From Zea mays (taxonomy: Eukaryota > Streptophyta > Magnoliopsida > Poales > Poaceae): DNA of 64,000 nt. Each line of letters starts with the position of its first letter. Within the stretch, counting starts at the first letter, position 1. The stretch is taken from NCBI RefSeq assembly GCF_902167145.1, contig NC_050104.1, forward strand, positions 99,707,849 through 99,771,848. Direction: 5' to 3'. The position numbers and the translations under genes were made by a program. The notes under the pieces were generated by a model, which ran no database searches, was not told where the DNA came from, and saw only the letters and a program-made list of their open reading frames with translations. Positions 1 through 11,461 of this stretch are shown here, piece by piece.

Positions 1-67
1 TGGACCATGGTGTCGAGCAGAAAAACAAGCAAAAACCTAATGCCAAGCCCTTACCTGGCGCGCCAAA
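1..67 (-). other. PBS side of an antisense gypsy element, cut by window edge
   Basis: Read on the minus strand this is the start of the internal region just after an LTR. It holds a primer-binding-like stretch with the core TGGCGCGCCAGG next to the LTR end at 68. The rest of the element lies left of the window. Its coding part and family cannot be judged from here. Confidence 0.6.
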
Positions 68-1231
68 TGTCGGAGAGGAAATTCTCCGGCCGAGTGGTGG
101 AATGCACCCACCCTAAATCCTAAGATGAGGAGGGGGCCTAAGCGTTTTGCCTGTTTGCTAGATGGACGATGAACACAAGAACACACAAGGGTTTAGAGTG
201 GTTTAGGCCGCCGGAGCGTAATACCCTACACCACTATCTGTGTATTGATCTTGAGAGCTTGTATGAACTTGTGAGTCTGAGAGTCTAAGTGAGCCTGCCT
301 TGTAACGTCGTGTGCCCTCCCTTTTATAGCTCAAGGGGGGCACGTACAAGGATACTGAGTCCCGACATGTGGACCCAGGGGCAAAATGGAAGGAAGTAAC
401 TAATGCCTGTAACGCCTGGGCCATCTCCGAGCGCCATAACGTCCGTAGTCCATATAGTATTGATATGTCGCGCTGCTTCCTCGATAACGCGCGAGTGATG
501 ATGAGCATAGTGTACACCACAGCACGGGCGTACTGCCTGCCAACGGAATGGACAGGCACGTCGCCTGCAGGATGGTCTGATCGCCGTCCATCAGTGGAGT
601 GGACATGGCTCATTAAATGCTGAGGCGGCACATCTCCTGCCAGCGGAATGAACAGGGCTCATTAAATGCTGAGGCGGCACATCACCTGCTAGTGGAATGG
701 AAAGGCGGCGCGCCTTATCCGCAATAAATGCAGAGGCACGCGGCCCAGAAGCCTTACGTCAGGCTCCGCCCGTTGGCTTACGTCACGTGCACCGTGCCAC
801 GTGGCAGCATCGGGGCTCCACCTGAGCGGGGAGCAGAAGCGTACGCGGTATGGTCCGGACACGTGTCAGCTCCGGACCCCCACCTGGCCTTGATTAAGGC
901 CTGGGTATTCTTTGTCCCGGAATCCTGGGACCCTACTGTGAGTGGCCCGGACTCCACACAAAGGGGTCCGAGACCCGTCCCAGGGGTCCGGTTCGCGCCC
1001 ATGGAGGTCCTGAACCTTACCTGGAGGTCCGGTCTGTACATACAGGGGTCCGACACTTTCCTGTGGGGGTCCGGACCCACTGTTGACACCTTGGAGTATA
1101 TCGTCTTCTCTGGTCACGTGGCGGCCCCGGAGCCGTCCACGTGGTGGGATTGGGTGCTGTTCACCATGCGACTAGAGATAGCCGCGTCTTCATACTGTAG
1201 TAAGGGGTACCCCTGTTTCAGGGTACCGACA
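68..1231 (-). repeat. LTR of antisense gypsy-type element (1164 bp)
   Basis: The LTR starts TGTCGG and ends CCGACA on the + strand, giving the usual TG...CA ends. It is homologous to the second copy at 4734-5881: both hold the 'gatgaacacaagaacac' and 'taataccctac' blocks and both end in a gggtac(c/t)gaca stretch. It is rich in GGTCCGGACC-like words. Orientation comes from the PBS-like sequence at 1-67. The 177-aa open frame inside it is not a gene. Confidence 0.75.
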
Positions 1232-4217
1232 CATATTTTTACACCATGCAGACAAGGATAGAAAAACAATATTTTCTCACTCTGCACTTAACAACTTATG
1301 AATAGAACATATAAGAACTTGCTGCCTGAAGCTAACAAGAAACCATGGCTTGGATACGAAATGGGCAAATGTAATTCACACCACTATTTGATATTTTCTG
1401 TAGTGTTCATAATATTTATGTTTTAGACAACCAAATTGAACACTTTACATACTGCATAGATTTTAGTATCGCTAGGGAGTTGTCTATAGCGTCGGGTTAC
1501 CAGGAACTGTGCTTTCTTTTGCCCTTCTACTTGGGGATTTGTGGTGATTTGCTATTGCTCAGTCAGTATTTTGGTGCAACTGTGCTGCACGCTAGGTCGC
1601 TAGCGACAGCCTAACAGTGGTAGGACTGACTGTAATCCCCATTTTGGATTCGATTGATTTTTGAACATTTCGTTCAGGCCTTTGGTTTGAATGTTTTTGG
1701 GATTGTTTGCAGTGTGAAATTCAGTACTTTTCCAGTGTTTGTTACTTGTGATTCTTAGTTCGTTTGCAACATAGTAATTTTAGAAAATAAAACTTGGTCA
1801 TTTTACCATTTTGGTGGATACTGTTAGGCTTCTGGCACTGTAAGGAGGAGTATATGGCTGTCTTTATTCATGAACATGAATGAACCACATCAGTTCAACT
1901 ATGGATTTATTTCTGTCCCTATATTGCCTTGCTTCATCAACCATTTAGTTTATTCGATCTTCAACCTTTTCTCTTGTTTATACTTCAATGCATGTCTGAA
2001 TGAGTAGGGTGAACTCTCTTTTCTTGAGGTGGTGAGTAGGTTTGAAAACCTCTATTTGTCATTGCTGACTTATATTTCTGAATGCTCCTCTTTTTCTATG
2101 CTGATATTAAGAAATTATAATCTTTGCTTTTACTGCCAAACTTGTTATTACTTTACACATACTTGTATGGACGTTTTTTGGACTGAGGGTTAGACTGATT
2201 GGTGATTGCACAATTGCCGAACAAAATGTATTTTCACTATTACCATTAACCTGACATTTATTCAAAAGGCATAGTCAATTACTATCTGATTCATGCGTAC
2301 ATTTCTGCTGTGTAACAATTACTGCCCATAAGCCATACTCACCCTCTTTACCACCTTTTAGGTTATGTAAAGTGGTATTCCGAATTCCTATACAGTGGAT
2401 CTAGATGCTCATTACTGCAAGTCTGTAAGCAATGACCTACATGAGGAATCAATTGATGCCCTCAACAAATAGGCAATAAATTCATTATGTGTTTACAATT
2501 TGTCAAGGACTATTTTACCTTTCATATTATGACAGTTGTGGTTCCGATGTTATCTGACATGTGTGGTTGTTCTTCTGTAAATTTATCTTTATTACTCACT
2601 CTACCAATTGTTGAGGGGCATCCACAGGTACACCAACATGGCTAATTGATAAGTAAACACAAAATGAATTTATTACCTGTGATTGTTGTTCTTCTGTAGA
2701 TTTATCTTCTGTGGATGCTGCTACAAGTAGGAAAACAACGAGGAAGATGGTGGTAGTTGTATATTATAGTGATGTTTCTCATTTTCGTATTTATAGTTTG
2801 TACTCATTTTTAATTTCTGTGGCAAAGCACGAGCACATATCTAGTATATATATTAACATCAATATACGCAAAAGTAGTTTGCCTATTATACAAAATTATA
2901 TCCACTCAATTTTAATCTATGAACATAATATTTTAATTTTAAGGTTCGACTTGTATTATGAAGAGACATAATATACAATTCAGTTTTGTTCATATAAATT
3001 TTTATGCTCTCAAATGTCTTATTAAATTTTAGTTTTACTTAATCTATTGTCTAAAGTATAGAAATGAATAGAGGAGAAGAGGGAGAGTCTGTCTATATAT
3101 AGAGGATGAATGAGTGTATTCTATATATAGAAGATATTTTAGAGAACAACGTTGAAGGCTATAGAGGAGGGAATCTTCTCTAAATATATGGTAGAAGAGG
3201 TTCTAGAGGGTGTTGTTGGAGATAGTCTTAAAGGTGAAAACGAGACGTTACTAGTACGAGTAGTAATGAGTCATTTTAAGACAAGAATACAAGTATTTTT
3301 TATTCAGGGTGTATACAGATATTATCTTGATATTATACTGTCATATCAAGGTAGGACACCGAACATGGCATACCCGACATATACTCAAAACTAGCATATA
3401 GGATCACTATACGACGATAGAGTTACAACGGCTTACCGTTGGTTGCTAAAGGAGCCTTCAACAATCTATATACAGTCGCTAAAGACCTTTAGCGACCTAT
3501 AAAGATAGTCACTATAATTTCTATCGCTAAATGTTTTAGCGCCCGACAACTTTTTAGAACCAAATGTCGGTTGCTGTTGTTGTATATTTAGCGACCAACG
3601 ATGGGTTGCTATATGGTATATTTAGCAACTAACAGAGAATGCATAGTGACTAATGTATCCTTTTGAATCTTTTTTCCACAAACAACAGAGAATGCATCAC
3701 CCTTTTGAATTGTTCAACCCTTTAACTCTAGATAGACTTCAAGAACCTCATTAAGTTGGTCCTATAGATAAAAAGGTGGGTTCACATCATACAAGGTTAT
3801 TTATATATGAAATGCATATTGTACTATAAATTAATAACAAAGCCTTCAATTATTGTTTTTTCCTATTGTGTAGGAACTCCATTTTTCCTCCAATAGGGTT
3901 GAATAAAGTTATCATCTATTCGTGGAGGGCGTCCTAGTTTCACAGCCTACACCATTTCTTTATTAATAATAAATAATGTAATCATGCATAGAATTTGCAA
4001 AATACAAATAGCATTACCAGATCATACTTTAAACATGCATAGCTCATAATGCTAGCTATATGGTGCAACTTTAGATTTTGTCGATTTCTTTTAGCTTTTT
4101 TTGAGCGATCCTAAACATAGAATTAAATATAGATGTGTTACATCATTTTGAGATTTATAATTAAAGTATAGAGCTTACCTAAAATTCAGAAGACATCCAA
4201 TAATTGTACGGAGATTG
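1232..4217. other. Unassigned AT-rich DNA, no convincing gene
   Basis: This is the only stretch of about 3 kb that I could not assign to a retroelement. It looks like the original DNA into which H and the left-hand gypsy element inserted. It is T-rich, with a near-duplicated block around 2566 and 2686 (ttgttcttctgta(a/g)atttatctt), which may mark an intron-exon-like edge or a small duplication. Short open frames at 2711-2971 and 3152-3394 show no recognisable domain and I do not call them genes. A small CACTA-like candidate lies at 3405-3648. Confidence 0.5.
3405..3648. mobile_element. Candidate miniature CACTA-like element
   Basis: The stretch starts CACTAT and ends ATAGTG. It is filled with inverted copies of a 'ttagcgac(c)' word, the kind of subterminal repeat seen at CACTA ends. 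The 3-bp flanks (gat / act) do not match, so the boundaries are weak. It could instead be a fragment of a larger element. Confidence 0.35.
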
Positions 4218-4733
4218 TGATACTCACCTAGAGGGGGGTGGATAGGCGATGCATGAAAATTTAATACTTAAACAAAAACTTGATCCCAATTAAGTTTTAG
4301 AACGAGAGAGAATATAATCCAAGTGACGGAAAAGAGTTCTCTTTCACTTTTTACTCTTATAAATGTCAAATAAGATTAGAGAGCAACACAAGTGAGTTAG
4401 AATGAAATCGTGGTAAGAGAACTTAGAAGGGGAGACATAGGAGAACAAATCACAATTGAAAGTACAGAACACACGAGGCAAGGAATTTGTTTTTACTGAG
4501 GTTCAGTTCTGAAGAACCTACTCCCCGTTGTGGTGTTCGACAGGACCTGGTCTCTCTTGACCTTCTCAAGTGACCCACCGATCAACTTGAGCCCTCAGCT
4601 TACCTGCGTTTTAGATGCAAGGCACTCCACAAGATCTGGAGCCTCTTGCTAGCCTTTACAACAAAAGATTACCCACACAAGAGCAAGAAACACAAGAACA
4701 CAACACCAAGAAAGCTGATCACAAGAGCACACC

Positions 4734-5881
4734 TTTCGAAGACTAAACTCCAGTCGGGTGGCAAAACACGCCTGCCTAATCCTAGGAATAGGAGGCAGCA
4801 TAGGGTTCACCTGACGAGATGGATGAACACAAGAACACAAGGGGTTAGAGTAGTTCGAGCCACCGGAGAATAATACCCTACTCCACTATGTGTTGTACTT
4901 GCTGAGGGTGTAGATGAACTTGCGTGTGAGTGAAGATGAAGTTGTCCTCCACTTTGTATTGTATGTGCCATCCCTTTTATAGTCCAAGGATGTCATGTTA
5001 CAAGGAAGGTGAGTAGCCCCGATAGGTGCCCCCAGCAAAATAGTATTAAACATATGCTACATGGAGCAGTAAGTACTACGACAGACATGGATCTTCACCT
5101 CGGCCACCATGTGGATCTTCTGACTAGTTGTGTCTTTTGCCCCATTTGCCGACTCATGCCCGCCGCAGAGTGTAACTGGTTTGCTGACGTATGTAGGGGC
5201 TGGGCATGCTTTGTGTGCGAGAGTTAACGCGATGGACATGCACGTGCTGCCCAAGCGAACAACTGCTCATGATGGCGCCGCCCAACCACACGGCGCAAAC
5301 ACACAACCACCTTCCTTGGTATCACGCGACACACTGTACAAGGTCTGCGCTCTGCACTGACACGCAACTGCCTGCATCGATAACACGAGGAGCGGTCATC
5401 CATGCCTACATGGCCTAACAAAAGCCTGTCCATGCCTTGTGCGTAGCAGGGCACGCCTCGATAGCTCACATTGAATGCAAGCGGCGAGCTTACTTCTAGC
5501 CGAAGGCTTGTGCTACGCGCCATGGGCCACGTAGCAGCACCGGACCCCTGTTCAAGCGGAGAGTGGGTACCAAGGGCGCATGCTGGCCTAAAGACTTAGG
5601 CCCCACCTGTCGGGGGTCCAGATGCCAGACATGGAGGTCCAGGACTCGCCCATGGAGGTCTGGACTCATGGAGGTAGTCCCTGAGCACTTTCACCCCTGG
5701 GACACATGGCGGCATCAGACCTACTCCCAAGCGGGGAGGGGTCCTGAGGCCAATGGTCTAGTCAAACAGGTCTGGACTCATGGGCCCGGGTGCTCAGTTC
5801 CTTAATAAACGGTTATAGGTAACCACGCGAGTATCTGTCTTGACACAGTAGGAGAGGGTACCCCAGTTTTGGGTACTGACA
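4734..5881 (-). mobile_element. Solo LTR of the gypsy family seen at 68-1231
   Basis: This 1148-bp LTR is flanked by a perfect 5-bp duplication ACACC (4729-4733 and 5882-5886). The + strand end is GACA. The other terminus is TT instead of TG, a single decayed base. It aligns with the LTR at 68-1231 over most of its length. No internal region or second LTR is present, so it is a solo LTR formed by LTR-LTR recombination. Open frames inside it are chance. Confidence 0.75.
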
Positions 5882-7053
5882 ACACCATCTCTAAATCACT
5901 GTCTCCACTCAAATGGGTGCTTGGATCTCTCTAGAATGACTTGGTGGTGTTTCACAAGTGTTTGGGATTGATGCTTAGCTCCAAGGATGATTGATGCCTC
6001 GAGTAGGCTGGTTAAAGAAGTATTTATAGCCCCAAACCCCAAAAGAGCCGTTGAGAGAACTACCAAAAATCTGCTCTCGGTTGGTGCACCGGACCGATCG
6101 CATGCACCATCGAACCTCTGATGGTTGCTTGCCATCAAAAGGGTCCACTTCTGTAATACCCTAAAGTTCAATCTTGTGAAAATAAGGAAAATTCCCCAAA
6201 TGTTTTAAATCAAAACACCTTTCCTTAAGAATATTCATACTTTCAAAGTTACTGCTCCCGAAATGAATAATTACAATAGGAGATTGGTATTCAAAACTTA
6301 GACCCAAAACTTAAAACTAAAACTTGGCACAACAAATATAAGTACTTTTAATATATTTGTGTTTTCCTTTATAACTATATAATTAACACACTCTTTAATA
6401 TATATATATTTATAGATCAAAATAATTCAAGATAAAGATTATAAAATTAACTTTTTCCTAAACTAAACAAATAAAAATTATTGGAATTATGGATAATTAT
6501 TTAAATGACTACACTTTTAAATATGGCCTTTCCTTTAAGTATGTGTGTTGCATATTTGGAGTCTTTGTACAAAAAACAATAAATAAATAGCAATAAAAAT
6601 AAAACTTTGCATTAGCATGCTGGATATTTTTTTGGCTGTGCATTCTGAATTCAAACTTTATTTGAACTTGATTTGAAATTTGGAAATGGAAATAAGAAAG
6701 GAAAAATAGAAACGAGAAAAGAAAAAGAGGAAAAATGCACGTGGGCCGAATTTCCTTCCCTCGGCCCACTACCTCGCGCGAGCTAAGCCCAGCCGCTCTC
6801 CCGCGCCTGTGTAATCGCTCGCTCTCGCTGACGTCCTGGGCCCACACGTCATCAACCCACGTTCCCAGCGTGCGCGCACTGCCAAGTGTGGAGAATGACG
6901 GTCAGGTCCCACCGGTTAGATCCTCCCCTAACCCGTCAACGCAGACCATTCCTCTCACGTCCATGTGGGAGCACCTCGTCAGCTGTTTCGTTCTTCCCAG
7001 AACAGAAGAGCTCCGTGTATCGCAACCACTGTCGGGGCTCTAGAATTGTGGTG

Positions 7054-7061
7054 TATAAATA
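7054..7061 (+). promoter_or_regulatory. TATA box of the Tekay-like solo LTR
   Basis: TATAAATA lies about 0.9 kb into the LTR and is followed by GC-rich sequence. The equivalent spot in C has 'ggtataagtattgatgcc' at about 30921 and 61947. It is the likely LTR promoter and is probably silent in a decayed solo LTR. Confidence 0.5.
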
Positions 7062-7970
7062 CCAAACCGAGACCCGCCCCTCGTCCCAACGGAGCACCAT
7101 GAGTTATCCCCATGCTGATGATCCACTGGTACATCAAGATGGTGCCGTCGCGGTGCGGGATGTGATCTGCCCGGTCGGTCTTCGCCCGAATCACTGGTCC
7201 GGCCTTGGTGGCGGGTCCGGGGGAAGTAGGGTGCATGGGGGATTTGTCAGCGGAGTCACCATGGGAGATCCTAGCGTCTGCACCGATGAATTCTTCACAG
7301 TCACCGTGGGTCCGCCATGCGTCGCGGTCGGGGCTCGACACCACTCAGATCATGGTAGGAAGCTCTTCATTATGTTCCTCATGTCCTCCCTTTCTCATAA
7401 TGCTGTTGTATCGAAGTTTGGGGCATGGGGTCACTAGATCGTCGATCTCCAGCAAAGCTCCGTCGTTGGGAGGGTTTGCGCCACCGCAGGCGGCCGGTGG
7501 ATTGGAGAAGATAAGCCGATCGCCGTTGATTCAAAACCAACGGTTGAGATTATACGAACCATACCACTTCAATCAGATCAATCTGAGCCCTTGGATGGTA
7601 AACGAGCGGCTTGGATTGCATCGGGTCGATGGAATTGTGCGGGCCATGGATCGCCGATCTAGCGGCCCATATAACCTATCGATTCAATTGTTAAAAGAAA
7701 TCTAATCTCGGCTGCAGGTAGTGAATCCAACGGCCGGAGGCAACAGATACCCCTTCGCTGCGGTGCATTTGCAAAAGAACCCTCGAACTTCTATGAAATA
7801 AGCTCGCCGTCCATAATGGTTCAAAGAGTATTACAGTCCGGTCCATAAACTTACATTTTTGCCCCCGTAGTTAATAAAAATACTAGTTGTCGTCCACGGG
7901 TTTGGGAAATCTCAGAAATTAAAATCTAAAATGATTTTCGATGTAAAAATAATTCTAGAAACCTTAGTCC

Positions 7971-8602
7971 TGTTGGGGGTATGCTTCGTAGCCGAAGATC
8001 CTAAAGGAAGGGAACACCTTCGGCAGATCCTATCGGAAGCAACGCCGAAGCTATCACCTATAAAGCTTCGACACAGTGATAGATCTCAAGACGAAGGAGT
8101 GAACCGACTTAAAGATGAAATGACTTAAAAGACCCGCGATGTTTTGTGTCATTATTGTAGTCGATTGTAAGGGGCATAAATGTAATTTTACACAGGCTGC
8201 GCCCTGTGCCTATAAATAGATGAACAGTACCCCTGTACTGTTCACGCAATCTTGTAGCTGCTGACACATTACGCTGGAGTTATTGCTTTCTGCCAGGACG
8301 AAGGTATAAATGTACCTAAATATTATGTTTTAATATTTGAATTCATATAACAAAATATGTGAGTAATGTTATCTATTTTTAATATATCTTTCTATAATGT
8401 TTCATGTTTTACATTTTATTTCATATTGTTTTACGAGTCTGATCACGAAGGTGTGACCTTCATGATATTTTGCTCATGGCCTTTGTCCAAAGCTCATTAA
8501 ATCCTTGGGGAGATAATGCTTTAGCGGACGAAGGGCATTAATACTTAACATTTTATGTTGCTTTGTTCTTAATTCGAAGCATTTGAGAACAAGCCCCCAA
8601 CA
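7971..8602 (+). repeat. 5' LTR of element A
   Basis: It starts TGTTGGGGGTATG and ends CCCCCAACA. It is 632 bp, the same length as the 3' copy at 16923-17554. It shares a promoter-centred block with B's LTR: 'accgacttaaagatgaaa', a gggcat(a/g)aatgtaatttta stretch and the TATA region. The upstream halves of the A and B LTRs differ. Confidence 0.95.
8211..8244 (+). promoter_or_regulatory. LTR TATA box followed by a perfect hairpin
   Basis: TATAAATAG (8211-8219) is the LTR core promoter. Right after it, 8221-8244 is a perfect inverted repeat: TGAACAGTAC, loop CCCT, GTACTGTTCA. Position suggests the start of transcription or the very 5' end of the RNA. The 3' LTR has the same arrangement at 17163-17196. 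B has an imperfect version at 52218. Confidence 0.65.
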
Positions 8603-8603
8603 T

Positions 8604-8614
8604 TGGTGCCCACC
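8604..8614 (+). other. Primer-binding site of element A
   Basis: TGGTGCCCACC begins two bases after the LTR end. It matches the 3' end of a plant tRNA-Lys (complement TGGCGCCCACC) with one change (C to T). B has the unchanged version at 52561. The tRNA assignment is from memory of plant tRNA-Lys sequences. Confidence 0.6.
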
Positions 8615-8646
8615 TCCGGTGAACTCACTTCCACTTTTTTGAGCTG

Positions 8647-8706
8647 ATGGCTTCGTTCAACAATCAAGCTGAGCTGCTTCGGCTCCGAAGCTGGTACTCC
8701 CAATAA
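8647..8706 (+). pseudogene. Remnant of gag start, 20 codons
   Basis: A short open frame starts ATG-GCT-TCG just after the leader and stops at TAA. It sits where B has its gag start (52637). Immediately downstream the sequence passes into protease, so about 1.5 kb or more of gag has been lost by internal deletion. It is too short for a domain match; identity rests on position. Confidence 0.45.
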
Positions 8707-8780
8707 CAGGCGGTTCATGCTCAGAGCCAGCCAACAAAAAGCAGAAGAAGGAGACACAGAGAAGGGTACAACATGTCGGG

Positions 8781-10505
8781 GTGCAAGGACCCTTCATCAA
8801 GTCAAGATGGCCCCACATCCCAATTACCTTCTCCCAAGAGGACCTTCAGCTCAAGGATTACCCTCACAATGATGCTATGGTTATTTCTTGTGTCATCAAA
8901 GGATTTCTGGTCCACAATGTTCTGGTTGATACAAGCAGTGCAGCGGATATTATATTTGCTAAGGCCTTCAGACAGATGCAAGAGCTAGAGGATAAGATTC
9001 ATGATGCCACACACCCTTTTTGTGGCTTCGGAGGAAGGTAGATTGTAGCGCTCGGCAAGATCACCATGCCAGTAACCTTCGGATTTATGAACAATACAAG
9101 GACTGAGGAAGTTGTGTTCGATATTGTCGACATGGAGTACCCCTACAATGCTATCATTGGTCGTGGGACACTCAATGCTTTTGAAGCAATTCTTCACCCA
9201 GCATATCTTTGCATGAAGATACCTTCGGACCAAGGGCCTATTGCTATTCATGGAAGTCAGGAAGCTGCCAGAAAAGCTGAAGGAAACTGGACAGATTCAA
9301 AAGCAATCCATAACATAGATGGGGCCGAAGCTTGTGAGCAATACAAGTACAGAAGGGAGAAGGCTGCTTCGGCTGATCAGCCGAAGCCCATGCTTTTATG
9401 TGAAGATATAGCAGAGCAGAAGGTGCTGCTAGGATCTCAATTGTCTGAGGAGCAGGAGAAAACCCTAATAAGGTTCCTATTCAACAACAAAGATGTCTTC
9501 GCATGGTCAGCTAATGATCTCTGTGGTGTCAACAGGGATGTTATTGAACACTCGCTCAATGTTGATCCATCCTTCAGACCCAGAAAGCAGAGGCTTCGGA
9601 AGATGTCTGATGACAAAGCCGAAGGTGCTCGGAACGAAGTAAAAAGACTTCTTAGCGCTGGAGTCATCAGAGAAGTAAAATACCCAGAATGGCTAGCTAA
9701 CACTGTCATGGTGAAGAAGGCCAATAAAAAATGGAGAATGTGCATCGATTTTACTGATCTCAACAAGGCTTGTCCGAAGGATGAGTTTCCATTACCGAGG
9801 ATAGATTCTCTAGTAGATGCAGCAACTTCGTCATAGCTTATGAGTCTACTAGATTGTTATTCAGGCTATCATCAAATTTGGATGAAAAAGGAAGACGAGC
9901 CAAAAACAAGCTTCATCACCCCCAGTGGTACATATTGTTACCTTCGGATGCCTGAGAGGCTCAAGAATGCTGGAGGAAGCTTTAGCAGGATGACAACCAA
10001 AGTCCTTCATTCTCAGATAGGCAGAAACGTGCTAACATATGTTGATGATATCATAGTAAAAAGCACGAAGCAAGAAAATCACATTGCTGATTTATAGGAA
10101 GCATTTGCTAACTTTAGGCAAGCTGGCCTGAAGTTGAATCCAGAAAAATGTGTCTTCGGAGTAAAGAAGGACAAATTCCTTGGTTGTCTAGTTTCAACAA
10201 AAGGAATCGAAGCTAATCCAAACAAAATTGAAGCCATTCTTCGGATGGAGCCGCCAAGCACAAAGAAGGGGGCTCAGTGGCTGACAGGAAGATTGTCATC
10301 TTTGAATCGATTTATATCCAGATCAACAAAGAGAAATTTACCATTCTTTGAAGTGCTGAAGTCGGCCGAAGTCTTTCAATGGGGATCAGTTCAGCAGAAA
10401 GCCTTCGAAGAGCTGAAGCAGTATCTGATCGATCTAACGATGCTAACTCCACCAGCGCCAGGGGCTCCTCTGCTGCTTATGTGGCAGCTTCGCACTCTGC
10501 AGTGA
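8781..10505 (+). pseudogene. pol: Pol: aspartic protease and reverse transcriptase of element A (broken)
   Basis: One reading frame runs from 8781 to about 10470. The protease comes first, with VLVDTSSAADII as the altered active-site loop (normally D-G/T-S/G-S) and the flap-side YPYNAIIGRGTLNAF. Reverse transcriptase follows: WRMCIDFTDLNKACPKD (palm start), LLDCYSGYHQI with the first catalytic Asp, and TYVDDIIVKS with the YVDD pair. Later come GLKLNPEKCVFGV and FLGCLVSTKGIEANP, typical Tat thumb/connection motifs. The frame is closed by TAG at 9039-9041, 9834-9836 and 10095-10097, and shifts near 10470. It therefore copies no RNA now, though the motifs are well preserved. Confidence 0.92.
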
Positions 10506-10507
10506 GT

Positions 10508-11455
10508 GCGGCGCTTGTCCAGGAGAAGCTTGAAGGACAAACTAAAAAGCAAGCCCCAGTGTACTTTGTCTCCGAAGTTCTCAGTTTATAAAAGAAAAAC
10601 TATACAGAATTGGAGAAGGTGCTATATGCTGTTTTAATGGCCTCTAGGAAGCTTCGTCACTACTTTCAAGCATACCATATAATTGTTCCTTCATCACAAC
10701 CTTTGAAGGATATTATGAGGAACAGAGAAGCTACTGGAAGAATTGGAAAATGGGCTGCAGAACTCAACGAATTCAGCATTGATTATGTGCACAGATCCTC
10801 GATTCAGTCCCAGGCGTTAGCAGACTTCATCGCTGACTGGACGCCAGGGGCTCAGGAAGAAGAAGCAAGTAAAGATGCCGAAGCCTGGACAGTGTTCTGC
10901 GACGGTTCCTGGGGAACCTTCGGGGCAGGTGCAACTGCTGTTTTAGTTGCACCTTCCAAAGCTAGAACATGTTATGCAGTGAAACTTGATTTCAGCTGCA
11001 CAAATAATATTGCTGAATACGAAGCTTTACTTTTGGGGCTTCGGAAGTTAAAGGCAATGGGGATAAGAAGGGCGGTTCTCAAAACCGATTCCCAAGTTAT
11101 TTCTGGTCATGTTGACAAGAGTTGTAAAGCAAGAGACCCGAAGCTTGAGAAATATTTGGATACAGTTCGAAGGCTTGAAGCTTCCTTCGAAGGATTTTCT
11201 GTCAAGAATATCCCACGAGGAGAAAATGAGCACGCTGATCTGCTAGCCAAGTCAGCGGCACAGGGACTGCCTTTACCTTCGGAAGTATTCTTTGAAACAA
11301 TAAAATCACCTTCGGTGGAACTTCTTGAAAGAGCAGTGCTCAATATATCTCCTGTTTATAGTGAAGATTGGAGAACTGAAATCATGTCTTTTCTCCAGGG
11401 CAATTTCCTTTCAGATGACGAAGCTTATAATAAGAGAATAGAGGCAAGAGCTTGA
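10508..11455 (+). pseudogene. pol: Pol: RNase H plus second archaeal-type RNase H of element A
   Basis: This continues pol in the shifted frame. The first part is the RT-linked RNase H and tether (ELEKVLYAVLMASRKLRHYF, DYVHRSSIQSQALADFIADW). A second, full RNase H follows, with FCDGSWGTFGAGATAVLV (first Asp), NNIAEYEALLLGLRKLKAMG (Glu), LKTDSQVI (Asp) and ENEHADLLAKSA (last acidic residue). This second domain (RVT_3 type) is a hallmark of Tat-lineage plant gypsy elements. Stops are TAA at 10589-10591 and TGA at 11453-11455. Confidence 0.9.
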
Positions 11456-11461
11456 CCATAT

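Noticed and set aside
728..1261. 177-codon open frame
   Set aside because: It lies across the LTR at 68-1231 and past its end. The GC-rich LTR explains the lack of stops, and no domain is seen.
2711..2971. 86-codon frame after a splice-acceptor-like ctgtag
   Set aside because: It is AT-rich, and the acceptor is duplicated nearby without a matching exon. No domain, so not called a gene.
6886..7705. Overlapping open frames of 166-183 codons
   Set aside because: They fall in the GC-rich promoter region of the 3.4-kb solo LTR. C's LTR has unrelated frames at the same place.
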